This document shows positions 25,848-34,904 of a stretch of DNA of 64,000 nucleotides, one piece after another (the stretch's first letter is position 1; each line of letters opens with the position of its first letter). Origin of the DNA: Pedobacter sp. FW305-3-2-15-E-R2A2 (lineage in GTDB: Bacteria > Bacteroidota > Bacteroidia > Sphingobacteriales > Sphingobacteriaceae); the NCBI RefSeq assembly GCF_038446955.1, contig NZ_CP151803.1, positions 7,378,001-7,442,000 on the forward strand. The letters are read 5' to 3'. The notes beneath the pieces were generated by a model. That model was given only the letters and a program-made list of their open reading frames with translations. It did no database searches and was not told the DNA's origin. The translations under genes were made by a program, and so were the position numbers.

Positions 25848-27767
25848 TTAAAACTTGTAACGAACAAAGGCTTCCATCGCCTCATATTCAGCTAATCCCA
25901 GGTTGTCGTAAGCCTGGGCAGTTTCTCTGTTTCTGTCTTCAGCTCTTTCCCAGAATTCCCTTGCATCATCACCAGGGAATACGGCGCGGTCTTTTTGCGA
26001 TTGGTGTTTAAAGATGGCGAATTTCTTGCGCTCTACTTCCTGCGGACTCAATGGAACAGCCATTTCGATCTCATAGGTCTCAAACTCCAACCATGCACCA
26101 CGGTATAACCATAACCAGCAATCTTTCACCCAGCTTTCTGTTTTTGCCAATCTTTGCAAAGCAGCTAAGATGATGTTAAAACATACGATGTGTGTACCAT
26201 GTGGATCTTCAAAATCTCCGGCAGCAAATACCTGCTCTGGTTTGATCTTTTGTAACAGCTCCATGGTCAGTTCGATATCTTTCTCTGTAACCGGATTTTT
26301 CTGGTTTTTACCACTTTCATAGAAAGGAAGTGCCATGAAATGGATATGATCATCTTCTAATCCGCAATACCTTGCGCCAGCAATTGCTTCTCCTTTTCTG
26401 ATCAGTCCTTTTACGGATTGGATCTCCGGAGTATCTACCTGGTTAGGCTGTTTCTTTTCGATGAACTTACGCATGTTCTGGTACAGGTCTTTCATTCCCT
26501 GTTGGCCCATTCCCATTTTTTCAGAGAAATCGATGTTGAATTCTACGAATCGAAGTGCATCATCATCCCATACTGCTGTATTTCCGGAAGTTTGATAAGC
26601 AACATGTACATCATGTTTCTGATCTACCAGGCGGATAAAAGTACCCCCCATAGAGATCACATCATCATCAGGGTGTGGAGAGAAGATCACCACACGTTTT
26701 TTCGCAGGTTCCGCACGCTCAGGTCTTTGAGAATCATCTGCGTTTGGTTTACCTCCCGGCCATCCGGTGATGGTATGTTGTAATTTATTGAAAATATGAA
26801 TGTTGATGTTGTATACAGGGCCTTTTTCAACAGCCAGCTGAGCCATGCCATTGTTATTGAAGTCGTCTTCAGTAAGTTTAAGGATCGGTTTGCTGAGTGT
26901 GTTTGCCAGCCAGATTACTGCTTTTCTGGTGAGTACGTCGTCCCATACACAATCTTTTACCAACCATGGTGTATCAAAACGGGTCAGTTGAGAAGCTGCA
27001 TCCTGATCTAGAATAAACTCAACATGATCAGATAATTGTAAGTAAGTAGCCGGAACTTCACTTGAGATTTCGCCTTCTACTGCTTTTTTGATGATGGACG
27101 CTTTCTTCTTGTTCCATGCCATCAGGATGATTTCACGGGCTTTGAAAATGGTACCGATACCCATGGTAATGGCTTTTGTCGGAACAAAAGATTTACCACC
27201 GAAATCTCTGGCTGCATCTCTTCTTGTCAGATCATCCAGGGTTACCAAACGTGTTCCTGAGTTTGGTGCTGATCCCGGCTCATTGAAACCAATGTGACCA
27301 GTACGACCGATACCCAGAATCTGGATGTCTAATCCACCTACTTCAGTGATTTTCTTTTCGTAGTTCAGACAGAAAGCAGGAATATCTTCCAGTTTTAGTG
27401 TTCCATCAGGAATGTTAACATTGTTTTTATCAATATCGATATGATCAAACAAATGCTCATTCATGAAAGATACATAGCTCTGTGCAGCATCTGGTTGCAT
27501 AGGGTAGTACTCGTCGAGATTGAACGTGATTACGTTTTTAAAGCTCAAACCTTCTTCCTTATGCATTCTAACTAATTCCGCGTACACCGCTATTGGTGTA
27601 GCTCCGGTAGCTAGGCCTAAGACAGCCTTGGAATTGTTCTTTTGTTTTTCTTTAATAAGGTCCCCGATGCGGTGAGCAACACTTAAAGATGCTGCTTTAG
27701 GATTTTCAAAGACAGAAACGGGCAGTTTTTCAAAGCGCGTTTCTTCCAGAAGATTTAATCTTGCCAT
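25848..27767 (-). CDS. nagB: Glucosamine-6-phosphate deaminase fused to a PIG-L deacetylase domain
   Basis: The 639-residue product is a fusion. Residues 1-300 are a NagB-type deaminase (GLATGATPIAVY at 51-62; NLDEYYPM with Asp85; GIGRTGHIGFNEPGS at 152-166 with His158 and Glu163). Residues about 355-639 are a PIG-L-type zinc deacetylase with the metal motif H365-P366-D367-D368-D369 and DPHGTH further on. NagB makes fructose-6-phosphate from glucosamine-6-phosphate. The PIG-L half may act on N-acetylated amino sugars, possibly replacing NagA, which is inference. The catalytic Asp141 of E. coli NagB (GNDGH) appears as Thr156 here (GRTGH). It is divergent from anmK. Confidence 0.9.
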   Translation of the reverse strand: MARLNLLEETRFEKLPVSVFENPKAASLSVAHRIGDLIKEKQKNNSKAVLGLATGATPIAVYAELVRMHKEEGLSFKNVITFNLDEYYPMQPDAAQSYVSFMNEHLFDHIDIDKNNVNIPDGTLKLEDIPAFCLNYEKKITEVGGLDIQILGIGRTGHIGFNEPGSAPNSGTRLVTLDDLTRRDAARDFGGKSFVPTKAITMGIGTIFKAREIILMAWNKKKASIIKKAVEGEISSEVPATYLQLSDHVEFILDQDAASQLTRFDTPWLVKDCVWDDVLTRKAVIWLANTLSKPILKLTEDDFNNNGMAQLAVEKGPVYNINIHIFNKLQHTITGWPGGKPNADDSQRPERAEPAKKRVVIFSPHPDDDVISMGGTFIRLVDQKHDVHVAYQTSGNTAVWDDDALRFVEFNIDFSEKMGMGQQGMKDLYQNMRKFIEKKQPNQVDTPEIQSVKGLIRKGEAIAGARYCGLEDDHIHFMALPFYESGKNQKNPVTEKDIELTMELLQKIKPEQVFAAGDFEDPHGTHIVCFNIILAALQRLAKTESWVKDCWLWLYRGAWLEFETYEIEMAVPLSPQEVERKKFAIFKHQSQKDRAVFPGDDAREFWERAEDRNRETAQAYDNLGLAEYEAMEAFVRYKF

Positions 27768-27797
27768 TTAATTGTTCTTAAATTTTGTACGGAGCAG

Positions 27798-27827
27798 TAA
27801 ATATAGTGACTCTATTGACTTAATCAA
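27798..27827 (-). promoter_or_regulatory. Promoter of the NagB-PIG-L gene
   Basis: On the minus strand TTG is followed after exactly 19 bases by TATATTTA, a one-base variant of the TAnnTTTG box at its usual spacing. The ATG lies about 30 bases downstream. Confidence 0.55.
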
Positions 27828-28038
27828 AGTTTTTTAACCCGAAGCGGTTTTTTGTTTAAAATCGATAATTTGAGGAGGTCTTTTTTGTGAATTTGGTAGT
27901 TTTTGCAAGGGTTTTGATTAATTTTTTACGAAATCGGTCCGGATTTTTGTTTTTTGTTGCGGATCAGCATTGATTTTCGGTATTTGCAAATAAACTTGTT
28001 TTCGACCAGGGCCCTGGAAATCTCCTGTCGGGATTGTT

Positions 28039-28046
28039 TACTTTTG
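28039..28046 (+). promoter_or_regulatory. Candidate -7 box for anmK
   Basis: TACTTTTG matches TAnnTTTG exactly and lies 30 bases before the preferred anmK ATG at 28077. That supports a start there rather than at upstream in-frame alternatives, which would lie before the promoter. Confidence 0.5.
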
Positions 28047-28076
28047 TTTATCGTGTTAAACTCATTAATTGCGGCT

Positions 28077-29276
28077 ATGAATTCAAACTGGAAAAGAATA
28101 TTTCAAATACTGGAAAAGCAGGAACGCCTGATCATCGGATTAATGTCGGGAACCTCATTAGACGGTCTGGATATCGCGCTTTGCGCTATTCAGGGCAAGG
28201 GGGCGGAAACGAAGGTCAGGGTACTGGAGTTTAGCACCATTCCTTACGACAATGCTTTAAAAGCAGAAGTGAAATCTATTTTTTCCAGGAGAGATGCAGA
28301 TTTGCAAATGGTCTGTCTGATGAATGAAAAGATTGGATTGCTTCACGCAGAGCTGATTTTGGCGGCGCTGAAATCCTGGGGAAGAAAGCCTGAAGAGGTG
28401 GATGTCATCGCCAGTCACGGGCAAACGATTTTCCATGCTCCGGCATCATTGCATGGCCTGTCTGCTTATCCAAATGCCACTCTTCAAATTGGAGATGGAG
28501 ATCATATTGCGGTTAAGACCGGCATCATCACCATTAGTGATTTTCGACAAAAACACATCGCTGCGGGTGGAGAAGGTGCTCCTTTGGCTGTTTATGGGGA
28601 TTATTTATTGTTCTCCAAAAAAGGGGAAGACCGCATTATGCTGAACATCGGAGGCATTGCCAATTTCACCTACCTGCCGGCAGATAACGATGCTTCGAAG
28701 GTATTCTCTACTGATGTCGGACCAGGCAATACGCTGATGGACCAGTTTATTCAAAAACATTATGAAGGCTTGTATTTCGATGAAAACGCAGCAATTGCAA
28801 GTACCGGGGAGGTAAATGCAGATTTGCTCACAGCGTTGATGCAGGCTGCGTTTTTAAGTGCAGATTTTCCAAAAACAACAGGTCCGGAACTTTTCAATCT
28901 TTCTTATCTCGAGGAGGCCCAGGAAAGGTCCGGAACGAAAGGACTGCGCAACGAGGATATTCTGGCTACTTTATGTCGTTTTTCTGCGACAGTGATTGTG
29001 GCTGCGGTAGAGAAATGTTTCGGTCAGGCTGAAACACCTTCGATATTTATGAGTGGAGGCGGGATGCACAATCCTTTGTTGGTCGCGGCCCTGAGGAATG
29101 GCTTGCCAAAGGCAGCATTTTATACCACAGACGATCTGGACATCAATCCCGATGCAAAAGAGGCCGTGCTTTTTGCTGTTCTTGCTAATGAAACGCTTGT
29201 GGGAGAGCAAACTAACTTCGGAAACCGGGAAGGAGTACCTTCGGTTACGATGGGGAAAATTTGTTTGCCGGAATAG
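28077..29276 (+). CDS. anmK: Anhydro-N-acetylmuramic acid kinase
   Basis: The 399-residue product of the ASKHA fold begins with the family motif IGLMSGTSLDGLDIAL (residues 20-35) and carries ASHGQTIFHAP, LNIGGIANFTYLP and DVGPGNTLMDQ. AnmK phosphorylates 1,6-anhydro-MurNAc with ring opening, a step in recycling of the organism's own or imported peptidoglycan. The open frame extends 41 codons further upstream, but family members begin about here and a -7 box lies just before. It is transcribed divergently from the NagB-PIG-L gene and precedes a SusC/SusD pair, so the area deals with amino sugars. Cytosolic. Confidence 0.92.
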   Translation: MNSNWKRIFQILEKQERLIIGLMSGTSLDGLDIALCAIQGKGAETKVRVLEFSTIPYDNALKAEVKSIFSRRDADLQMVCLMNEKIGLLHAELILAALKSWGRKPEEVDVIASHGQTIFHAPASLHGLSAYPNATLQIGDGDHIAVKTGIITISDFRQKHIAAGGEGAPLAVYGDYLLFSKKGEDRIMLNIGGIANFTYLPADNDASKVFSTDVGPGNTLMDQFIQKHYEGLYFDENAAIASTGEVNADLLTALMQAAFLSADFPKTTGPELFNLSYLEEAQERSGTKGLRNEDILATLCRFSATVIVAAVEKCFGQAETPSIFMSGGGMHNPLLVAALRNGLPKAAFYTTDDLDINPDAKEAVLFAVLANETLVGEQTNFGNREGVPSVTMGKICLPE

Positions 29277-29355
29277 TTTTCTGAGGTAACATATTTGGTT
29301 ATTTGTTTAAATGATAGGTGTAAAAACTATATTTATACAAACTAAACCAAATTTT

Positions 29356-32300
29356 ATGAAAAAACTTTACGTTTTTGGTTTCTCCAGAAACCTGTTGGCT
29401 TTCTGGTTACCAATTTTTCTAATCCTGTTTAGCCAGGTTGCCTACGCGCAGAACAAGCGGTACATTTTAACCGGCAAAGTCACAGAAGGGACTGCGGGCC
29501 AGGGGATCCCCGGCGTTGTGGTCAAGATACAAAATACGAAATTCGCGGCTGCGACGAATGGAGATGGGAAATTTAGCCTGCCTGCAGATCTCCCGGCAGG
29601 AACCTATCAGGTTGTTTTCTCTTCCATAGGTTACCGGTCACAACAAAAAAGCATCACCTTCGGGGAAAAAACTGAGCTTGTGATCAATGGGGAGCTGGCT
29701 ACAGACAACATTGGCCTTGATGAAGTGATTGTTACCGGAACTTCGCAAGGAACGACGAGGAAGCAGATGGGAAGTTACGTCAGCACGGTTAAAGGTGATG
29801 ATCTGAATAAAGCACCTAGTGGGAACGTACTTTCCTCTTTGCAGGGAAAAACAGCCGGAGCGCAGATTAGTCAGAATTCCGGAGATCCTGCAGGGGGAAT
29901 GTCAGTAAGGTTGCGTGGGGTAAGTTCCATCAACTCTTCTTCAGAGCCTTTGTACATCATTGATGGTGTGATCGTGAATAACTCGACTACCCGTGTCACG
30001 AATACCTCCGCAAATTATGACGGTGGTAACAATTCCGGAAGTGCTGTTGGGCAAAATGGAAATTTTGTGGGCAGTATCGGCCAGAACAGAATGGTCGATA
30101 TCAGTCCTAATGATATTGAACGGATTGAGGTTTTAAACGGTGCTGCAGCAGCAGCTATTTATGGTTCCAGAGCAAATTCAGGAGTAGTGCAGATTTTTAC
30201 CAAGCGAGGTAAGAGTGGTACTCCGGTACTGAGTTTTTCTTCCAGCATCAGCTCCAGCAAATTGCGTAAACAAATAGAAGTAAACCAGTCGCCGACTAAA
30301 TTTGGCGGTTCTGTGGATGCTGCGACTCAGGATGTGATCCAATTGGTGGGGGATCCTCCGGCTTTGTCAACCGAAAAAACCAATGTTACGAGATATAATT
30401 ATCAGGATTATATTTTTCAGTCTGCATTAGGGACTGATAATGCGGTTTCCTTATCAGGGGGAAATGACAATACGAAGTTTTATACTTCTGCGGGCTATTT
30501 TTCAAATCAGGGGATCATTAAGAATACCAATTTTAAGCGGTATAATTTCCGTGCGAACGTAGATCAGAAGATTGCTGACTGGGCAAAATTAACCGTAGGA
30601 TTTAACTATGTGCACAGTGATGCAGATGAGAAACCGGATGGGAACTCCTTTTTCTCTCCTATGAACTCCGTTACCATTATCGGTAACTTTCATGATCTTT
30701 TTACCAGAGACGTTTTTGGAAATCTTAAAGCTGTTGGTGAGCGGGGCAGGGTAAATCCTGTTTCTGTAATTGAAGACATCAAGCAGCGCCAATTTACCAA
30801 CCGCATTATGGCCAATACAGGATTGAAGCTGACTCCGGTAAAAAACTTAAGTATTGATTATACGATGGGTGTAGACAATACCATTCAGAATGGAACGACA
30901 CTTATACCTCCTTTTGCCTACAATGTGAGTACAGGCTTTTATGGAGGAGGAGCTGCACAGACTCCGGCATTGAATGGTTATGCCAGTGCTGCAAATGCGA
31001 CCACCACCATGTTTAACAACGAATTGAACTTTACTTATGATTCCAAAATTGCTGAAGGTTTATTATCGACCACTCAGCTTGGGGGATCCTTTCAATACCA
31101 AAAAGATCTGTATTCTTTACTAAACGGCCGTGGTTTGGCCCCTTTCATTGAAACAGTAAATGCCGCAAGTACGGTTCTTCCCAATAGTGATCGCAGGTCT
31201 GAATTTACCATTATGGGGGCTTATTTACAGCAAAATTTCAAATACAGAGACCATTTGTTTGTAACTGGAGCGCTAAGAGTGGATCAATCATCCGTATTTG
31301 GCGTGAAACACAGGACACAAGAATACCTGAAAGCGAATGTCAGTTATGTGCTTTCTTCTGCTGATTACTGGAAAAATCTGGGTGTATCCAAATGGTGGAC
31401 TGCTTTTAAAGTAAGGGCTGCTTATGGAGAATCGGGTAATTTAACCGGAATTGGTGCATATGATCGTTTTAATGAATATGCTTCCAATCCGCTATTGCAA
31501 CAGGGCGCTTTCGTGTCTAGTGCGACTTTGGCCAATGAAAATGTAAAACCTGAGCGCCAGCGGGAATTGGAAATCGGAACGGATATGGCTTTTTTCAACA
31601 ACCGTTTGGGCCTGACTTTTAACTGGTACAACAAGAAAGTGAAAGACTTGTTGATTCCCGTGGTGATTTCGCCTACCATTGGTTATTCCAGCTTATTGGA
31701 TAACAACGGGGCATTAGAGAACAAAGGGATAGAATTAATGCTGACCGGTATGCCCATTTCTGAAGAAAATTTCAAATGGAATACCACTTTTATATTCAAT
31801 AGAAATAGAAATAAGGCAGTGGGGACAGGTGGGTTGAGGTTGATTTCTACTAATCCCGGAGCGCCTGTTGCCATTATTGACGGACAGCCTATCGGTGTTT
31901 TTTACGGCACTTTCTTCGCAAGGAATGCAGATGGAAGTCTGCTGAAAAATGCTGCGGGGATTCCTCAGCTGGAGGCTGGAATTCAGAATTCAGCGACCAG
32001 TTATACCCCTCAGCGAGATGCCAATGGTATGCCTACGGGAACGACATTGCGAAAAGTGATCGGTAATCCGAATCCGGATTATACGTTGTCGTTCGTGAAT
32101 GACTTTACCTATAAAAAACTGAGCCTTCATGTTCAGCTGGACGCTGTCCGGGGTTCAGATGTCTGGAATGCGGATTGGCGGACACGTCAGGGAGTTGGAA
32201 GTGGTAAGGTTGCAGAGCAGGAACAGATGGGATTGTTACCAAGAGGTTATGTTGCCGGCGTATATGCAACGGAAGAATGGCGGATAGACAATGGCTCTTT

Positions 32301-32526
32301 TGTTAAGCTGCGGGAAGTAGCCCTTAGTTACAATGTGGGTAAGGTGAAGTTTATTAACGACTTAACCATCAACCTAAGCGGCAGAAATCTTGTTTCATGG
32401 GACAAATATAAAGGCTATGATCCAGAGTTAAACTCAGGAGGGCAGTCGACCATTCTTCGTAACATTGACTTCGGGTCAGTGCCGATTCCGCGTAGTTTTA
32501 CCTTAGGTGTACAGGTTAAGTTTTAA
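29356..32526 (+). CDS. SusC/RagA-type TonB-dependent outer-membrane transporter (first pair)
   Basis: The 1056-residue product has a signal peptide (MKKLYVFGFSRN... AYAQ). A carboxypeptidase-regulatory-like domain follows (LTGKVTEGTAGQGIPGVVV, about residues 35-115), then the plug (DEVIVTGT, SLQGKTAGAQIS, LRGVSSINSSSEPLYIIDG) and a 22-strand barrel ending in the C-terminal VQVKF. It imports oligomers with its SusD partner next door. ATG 29356 is chosen over 29311 because it gives the signal peptide. A TATATTTA box at 29328-29335 could be its promoter. Substrate is unknown; the nearby anmK and NagB genes suggest amino-sugar-containing glycans. Confidence 0.93.
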   Translation: MKKLYVFGFSRNLLAFWLPIFLILFSQVAYAQNKRYILTGKVTEGTAGQGIPGVVVKIQNTKFAAATNGDGKFSLPADLPAGTYQVVFSSIGYRSQQKSITFGEKTELVINGELATDNIGLDEVIVTGTSQGTTRKQMGSYVSTVKGDDLNKAPSGNVLSSLQGKTAGAQISQNSGDPAGGMSVRLRGVSSINSSSEPLYIIDGVIVNNSTTRVTNTSANYDGGNNSGSAVGQNGNFVGSIGQNRMVDISPNDIERIEVLNGAAAAAIYGSRANSGVVQIFTKRGKSGTPVLSFSSSISSSKLRKQIEVNQSPTKFGGSVDAATQDVIQLVGDPPALSTEKTNVTRYNYQDYIFQSALGTDNAVSLSGGNDNTKFYTSAGYFSNQGIIKNTNFKRYNFRANVDQKIADWAKLTVGFNYVHSDADEKPDGNSFFSPMNSVTIIGNFHDLFTRDVFGNLKAVGERGRVNPVSVIEDIKQRQFTNRIMANTGLKLTPVKNLSIDYTMGVDNTIQNGTTLIPPFAYNVSTGFYGGGAAQTPALNGYASAANATTTMFNNELNFTYDSKIAEGLLSTTQLGGSFQYQKDLYSLLNGRGLAPFIETVNAASTVLPNSDRRSEFTIMGAYLQQNFKYRDHLFVTGALRVDQSSVFGVKHRTQEYLKANVSYVLSSADYWKNLGVSKWWTAFKVRAAYGESGNLTGIGAYDRFNEYASNPLLQQGAFVSSATLANENVKPERQRELEIGTDMAFFNNRLGLTFNWYNKKVKDLLIPVVISPTIGYSSLLDNNGALENKGIELMLTGMPISEENFKWNTTFIFNRNRNKAVGTGGLRLISTNPGAPVAIIDGQPIGVFYGTFFARNADGSLLKNAAGIPQLEAGIQNSATSYTPQRDANGMPTGTTLRKVIGNPNPDYTLSFVNDFTYKKLSLHVQLDAVRGSDVWNADWRTRQGVGSGKVAEQEQMGLLPRGYVAGVYATEEWRIDNGSFVKLREVALSYNVGKVKFINDLTINLSGRNLVSWDKYKGYDPELNSGGQSTILRNIDFGSVPIPRSFTLGVQVKF

Positions 32527-32543
32527 TTTTAAAAAGATCAGAC

Positions 32544-33851
32544 ATGAAAAATTATATAGAAAAATTTTATTCGCTAAAAATAGCGCTCGTCCTGATGTTG
32601 TTCATGACGGCTAGTTCTTGTAAGCAAGATTTTAAGGATCCGAATGGGGCATTGGCTACCGATGTGTTGAAATCGGCAAAGGGACTGACGGGAGTGGCTG
32701 TAGGTTTACAAAGAGTTTATTCCGTAGGACGTCCGGGCGTGTTTTTTAGCTCTATTACGGCAAATGGCTTCGTGACCAACGAACTTTTTCTTTCCAATGC
32801 CGGAAATATCCCTGAATTGCAATTGTTTACCGGTGGGGCTAAAGTGGATGGAACCAACGCGATTCTGACCAATTTATGGGCGAATTCGAGTAAGATCATC
32901 TTTGACGCAGATAATGTGATCAATAATGCAGCAAACCTGTCCGACAAATCCTATGCTTCCGGATTGATTGCTTATTCCAGCATTTTTAAAGCTTTAGCCA
33001 TTGGTAATTTATCTCAATATTGGCAGCAGGTTCCAAATGGTGTGGGGCAGCAGGTTAACTTTGTCAGCCGGAAAGATGGTTTTATAAAGGCAATTGCGGT
33101 AATTGATAATGCATTGTCGGTGATCACCGCAAATCAGATCAGCAGCGCATTTTTAGCCAATATTCCTAAAGGGATTGACATCAAAAATACGCTTTATGCT
33201 TTAAAAGCGCGTTATGCGCTCTTTTCGGAAAACTATCCGCTTGCGCTAACTTCAGCAGGCAGCGTGGATCTGAATGTAAAGTCTTATTTTGGTTTTGATG
33301 GGAATGCACCAAACCCAATTTACGACATCGCGACTTCTACGAATAATGTATTCCAGCCTCTAAATGCAACTTTGGGCTTAAAAGGGACTGATGTTCCTGA
33401 TGCCAACGACAAGCGCGTTCCTTTTCACATTCTGTTTGGAACTAAAGCTCCATTGATCAGTTTAAACGGTTTTGGTAATGCTACGGCTGCGATTATTCCG
33501 GTATATCTGCCGGGAGAAATGATCTTGATTAAAGCAGAGGCGCTTGCACGCCAACCGGATCCGGGCAATGCTTTAATTGAGTTGAATAAAGTGGTGACGA
33601 AAACTGCAGCACTCGATGTTTTTGGATTAGGAGCAGCTTTGCCTGAATTAACCGGATCTTATTCTCAAGAGGAACTGTTGGCCTTAATTTATAAACACCG
33701 TTGTATTGAGCTTTATCTTTCCGGATTAAAGATAGAAGATATGAGGAGGTTTGCCAAACCACTCACGGATCGGAAAAGAAACTTTTTCCCTTACCCTTTT
33801 GTGGAAAGAGACGGCGGAAATCTAAATGTTCCCGCTGATCCGGCATTTTAG
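32544..33851 (+). CDS. SusD/RagB-type nutrient-binding lipoprotein (first pair)
   Basis: The 435-residue lipoprotein (lipobox MTASSC, Cys26) belongs to the SusD family of surface substrate-binding caps on SusC. Its family C-terminus LIYKHRCIELYLSGLKIEDMRRF is clear, and TPR-like helices fill residues 60-200. It is somewhat shorter than typical SusD (about 500). It starts 17 bases after the SusC gene and is followed by a terminator, so the unit is just these two genes with no enzyme. The substrate is not readable from sequence. Confidence 0.9.
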   Translation: MKNYIEKFYSLKIALVLMLFMTASSCKQDFKDPNGALATDVLKSAKGLTGVAVGLQRVYSVGRPGVFFSSITANGFVTNELFLSNAGNIPELQLFTGGAKVDGTNAILTNLWANSSKIIFDADNVINNAANLSDKSYASGLIAYSSIFKALAIGNLSQYWQQVPNGVGQQVNFVSRKDGFIKAIAVIDNALSVITANQISSAFLANIPKGIDIKNTLYALKARYALFSENYPLALTSAGSVDLNVKSYFGFDGNAPNPIYDIATSTNNVFQPLNATLGLKGTDVPDANDKRVPFHILFGTKAPLISLNGFGNATAAIIPVYLPGEMILIKAEALARQPDPGNALIELNKVVTKTAALDVFGLGAALPELTGSYSQEELLALIYKHRCIELYLSGLKIEDMRRFAKPLTDRKRNFFPYPFVERDGGNLNVPADPAF

Positions 33852-33871
33852 CCTGGGCATAAGGAATAATG

Positions 33872-33912
33872 AAACCGCCTTCCTATATTTAATACGGGAA
33901 GGCGGTTTTGTT
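33872..33912 (+). terminator. Terminator after the first SusC/SusD pair
   Basis: AAACCGCCTTCC pairs perfectly with GGAAGGCGGTTT (12-bp stem, 13-base loop), followed by a short T-rich stretch. It lies in the convergent junction with the DeoR-type gene. Confidence 0.85.
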
Positions 33913-33926
33913 TTAAGATTGTTTTT

Positions 33927-34673
33927 TTATAAAATATCAAGGCTCTTTATTTGGTAGTCATCCAGCTGAGGATCGTCTGCCGGCAATTCTGTGATCAGGT
34001 ATTGAATATTTGTTATGGGGGCTACTTTGAGCCTTAATGAGATGTTTAATTTCTCAGAGATGCACAATACGGCCGTCTTTTTTGAGCAGTTGAGCATCGT
34101 TTTCTTCAATTGATTGATTTCCCAGTCGGTATCCGTGAGGCCATCGTTGGGATGAAGCGCGCTTGTTCCCAACAGGCAAAGGTCCGGACTGATTTCCGAC
34201 AATTGATTGATCACATGTCCACCATAAGTAACCTGGGAATTCTTAGAAAATAAACCTCCGATGAGGATGACTTCCACCCTTGGATAATTGGCCAACTCGA
34301 TGGCTACAAAAGGGCTGATGGTAAAAAAGGTGGCGTGGAGGTTTTCAGGGAGTTGTTTTACCATCTCAATGATGGTCGTACCTCCTCCGGTTAGAATAAC
34401 CATTCCGTCCTTGATCAATGTAATTGCCTTCTTTGCGATCATAATTTTGGCTTCTTTGGCGTATACGGTACTATCGTCAAAAGAAGATTGATACGATTTG
34501 GAAAGTGCCCCTCCATGGACCTTGTAAAGCTGTTCCCGTTCTGCAAGTTCCTGCAGGTCGCGACGGATGGTGTCTTCTGAGACACTTAACAATTGCACTA
34601 AATCAGAGGTCAGTACACGATTGTGCAGATTGATCTGTCGCATAATGGAGTCGTGCCTTTCTTTTTTTAACAT
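33927..34673 (-). CDS. DeoR/GlpR-family transcriptional regulator
   Basis: The 248-residue regulator has an N-terminal winged helix-turn-helix (residues 1-55, with the DeoR signature VSEDTIRRDLQEL) and a C-terminal effector domain (about 75-240) with GGTTIIEMVKQL and LGTSALHPNDG. The family usually binds a phosphorylated sugar and represses genes for its use. It is divergently placed from the second SusC/SusD/DUF4397 unit, with phased direct repeats between them (34721-34743 and 34836-34857). The likely role is control of that unit and of itself. The inducer is unknown. Confidence 0.9.
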   Translation of the reverse strand: MLKKERHDSIMRQINLHNRVLTSDLVQLLSVSEDTIRRDLQELAEREQLYKVHGGALSKSYQSSFDDSTVYAKEAKIMIAKKAITLIKDGMVILTGGGTTIIEMVKQLPENLHATFFTISPFVAIELANYPRVEVILIGGLFSKNSQVTYGGHVINQLSEISPDLCLLGTSALHPNDGLTDTDWEINQLKKTMLNCSKKTAVLCISEKLNISLRLKVAPITNIQYLITELPADDPQLDDYQIKSLDIL

Positions 34674-34720
34674 CTGGTTTTTTTTGGACTAAAGTAGTAA
34701 AAAAAAGGAAAACCATAGTT

Positions 34721-34743
34721 GCGGGTTTATGCGTGTTTATGCG
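34721..34743. promoter_or_regulatory. Candidate DeoR operator A, 10-bp phased direct repeats
   Basis: The sequence is GCGGGTTTAT, GCGTGTTTAT and a third GCG, repeating with a 10-bp period, one helical turn. It lies 48 bases upstream of the DeoR start codon on the minus strand. DeoR-family proteins are known to use direct or inverted repeats in the target promoter, so an autoregulatory site is likely. Confidence 0.55.
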
Positions 34744-34833
34744 ACATTGTCCGTAACAAAATTGTGACTAAGGGCAATTGTTTCTGCTAATAATGAAAAA
34801 CATTTGTGATATTTACTAAAGTACTGACTTATT

Positions 34834-34857
34834 TTGCGTTTAATTGCGTGTTTAATT
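34834..34857. promoter_or_regulatory. Candidate DeoR operator B, upstream of the second susC
   Basis: The sequence GCGTTTAATT followed by GCGTGTTTAATT shares GCG-(TG)-TTTA with operator A and has the same 10-bp phasing. It ends 48 bases before the SusC ATG, mirroring operator A, and overlaps a TATTTTG box at 34830-34836 that resembles a -7 element. It would block the promoter when bound. Confidence 0.55.
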
Positions 34858-34904
34858 CAGGGGGACAGACAATCAAAATTAAAATTCTAACCAAATAAGC
34901 TTTT

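Noticed and set aside
27954..28076. N-terminal extension of anmK by 41 codons
   Set aside because: The family begins near the preferred ATG, the extra stretch has no family resemblance, and a -7 box at 28039-28046 lies inside it.
33927..34673. DeoR-type regulator as part of the first SusC/SusD unit
   Set aside because: It is on the opposite strand with a terminator between. The phased repeats lie on its other side, towards the second Sus unit, and I saw none upstream of the first susC.
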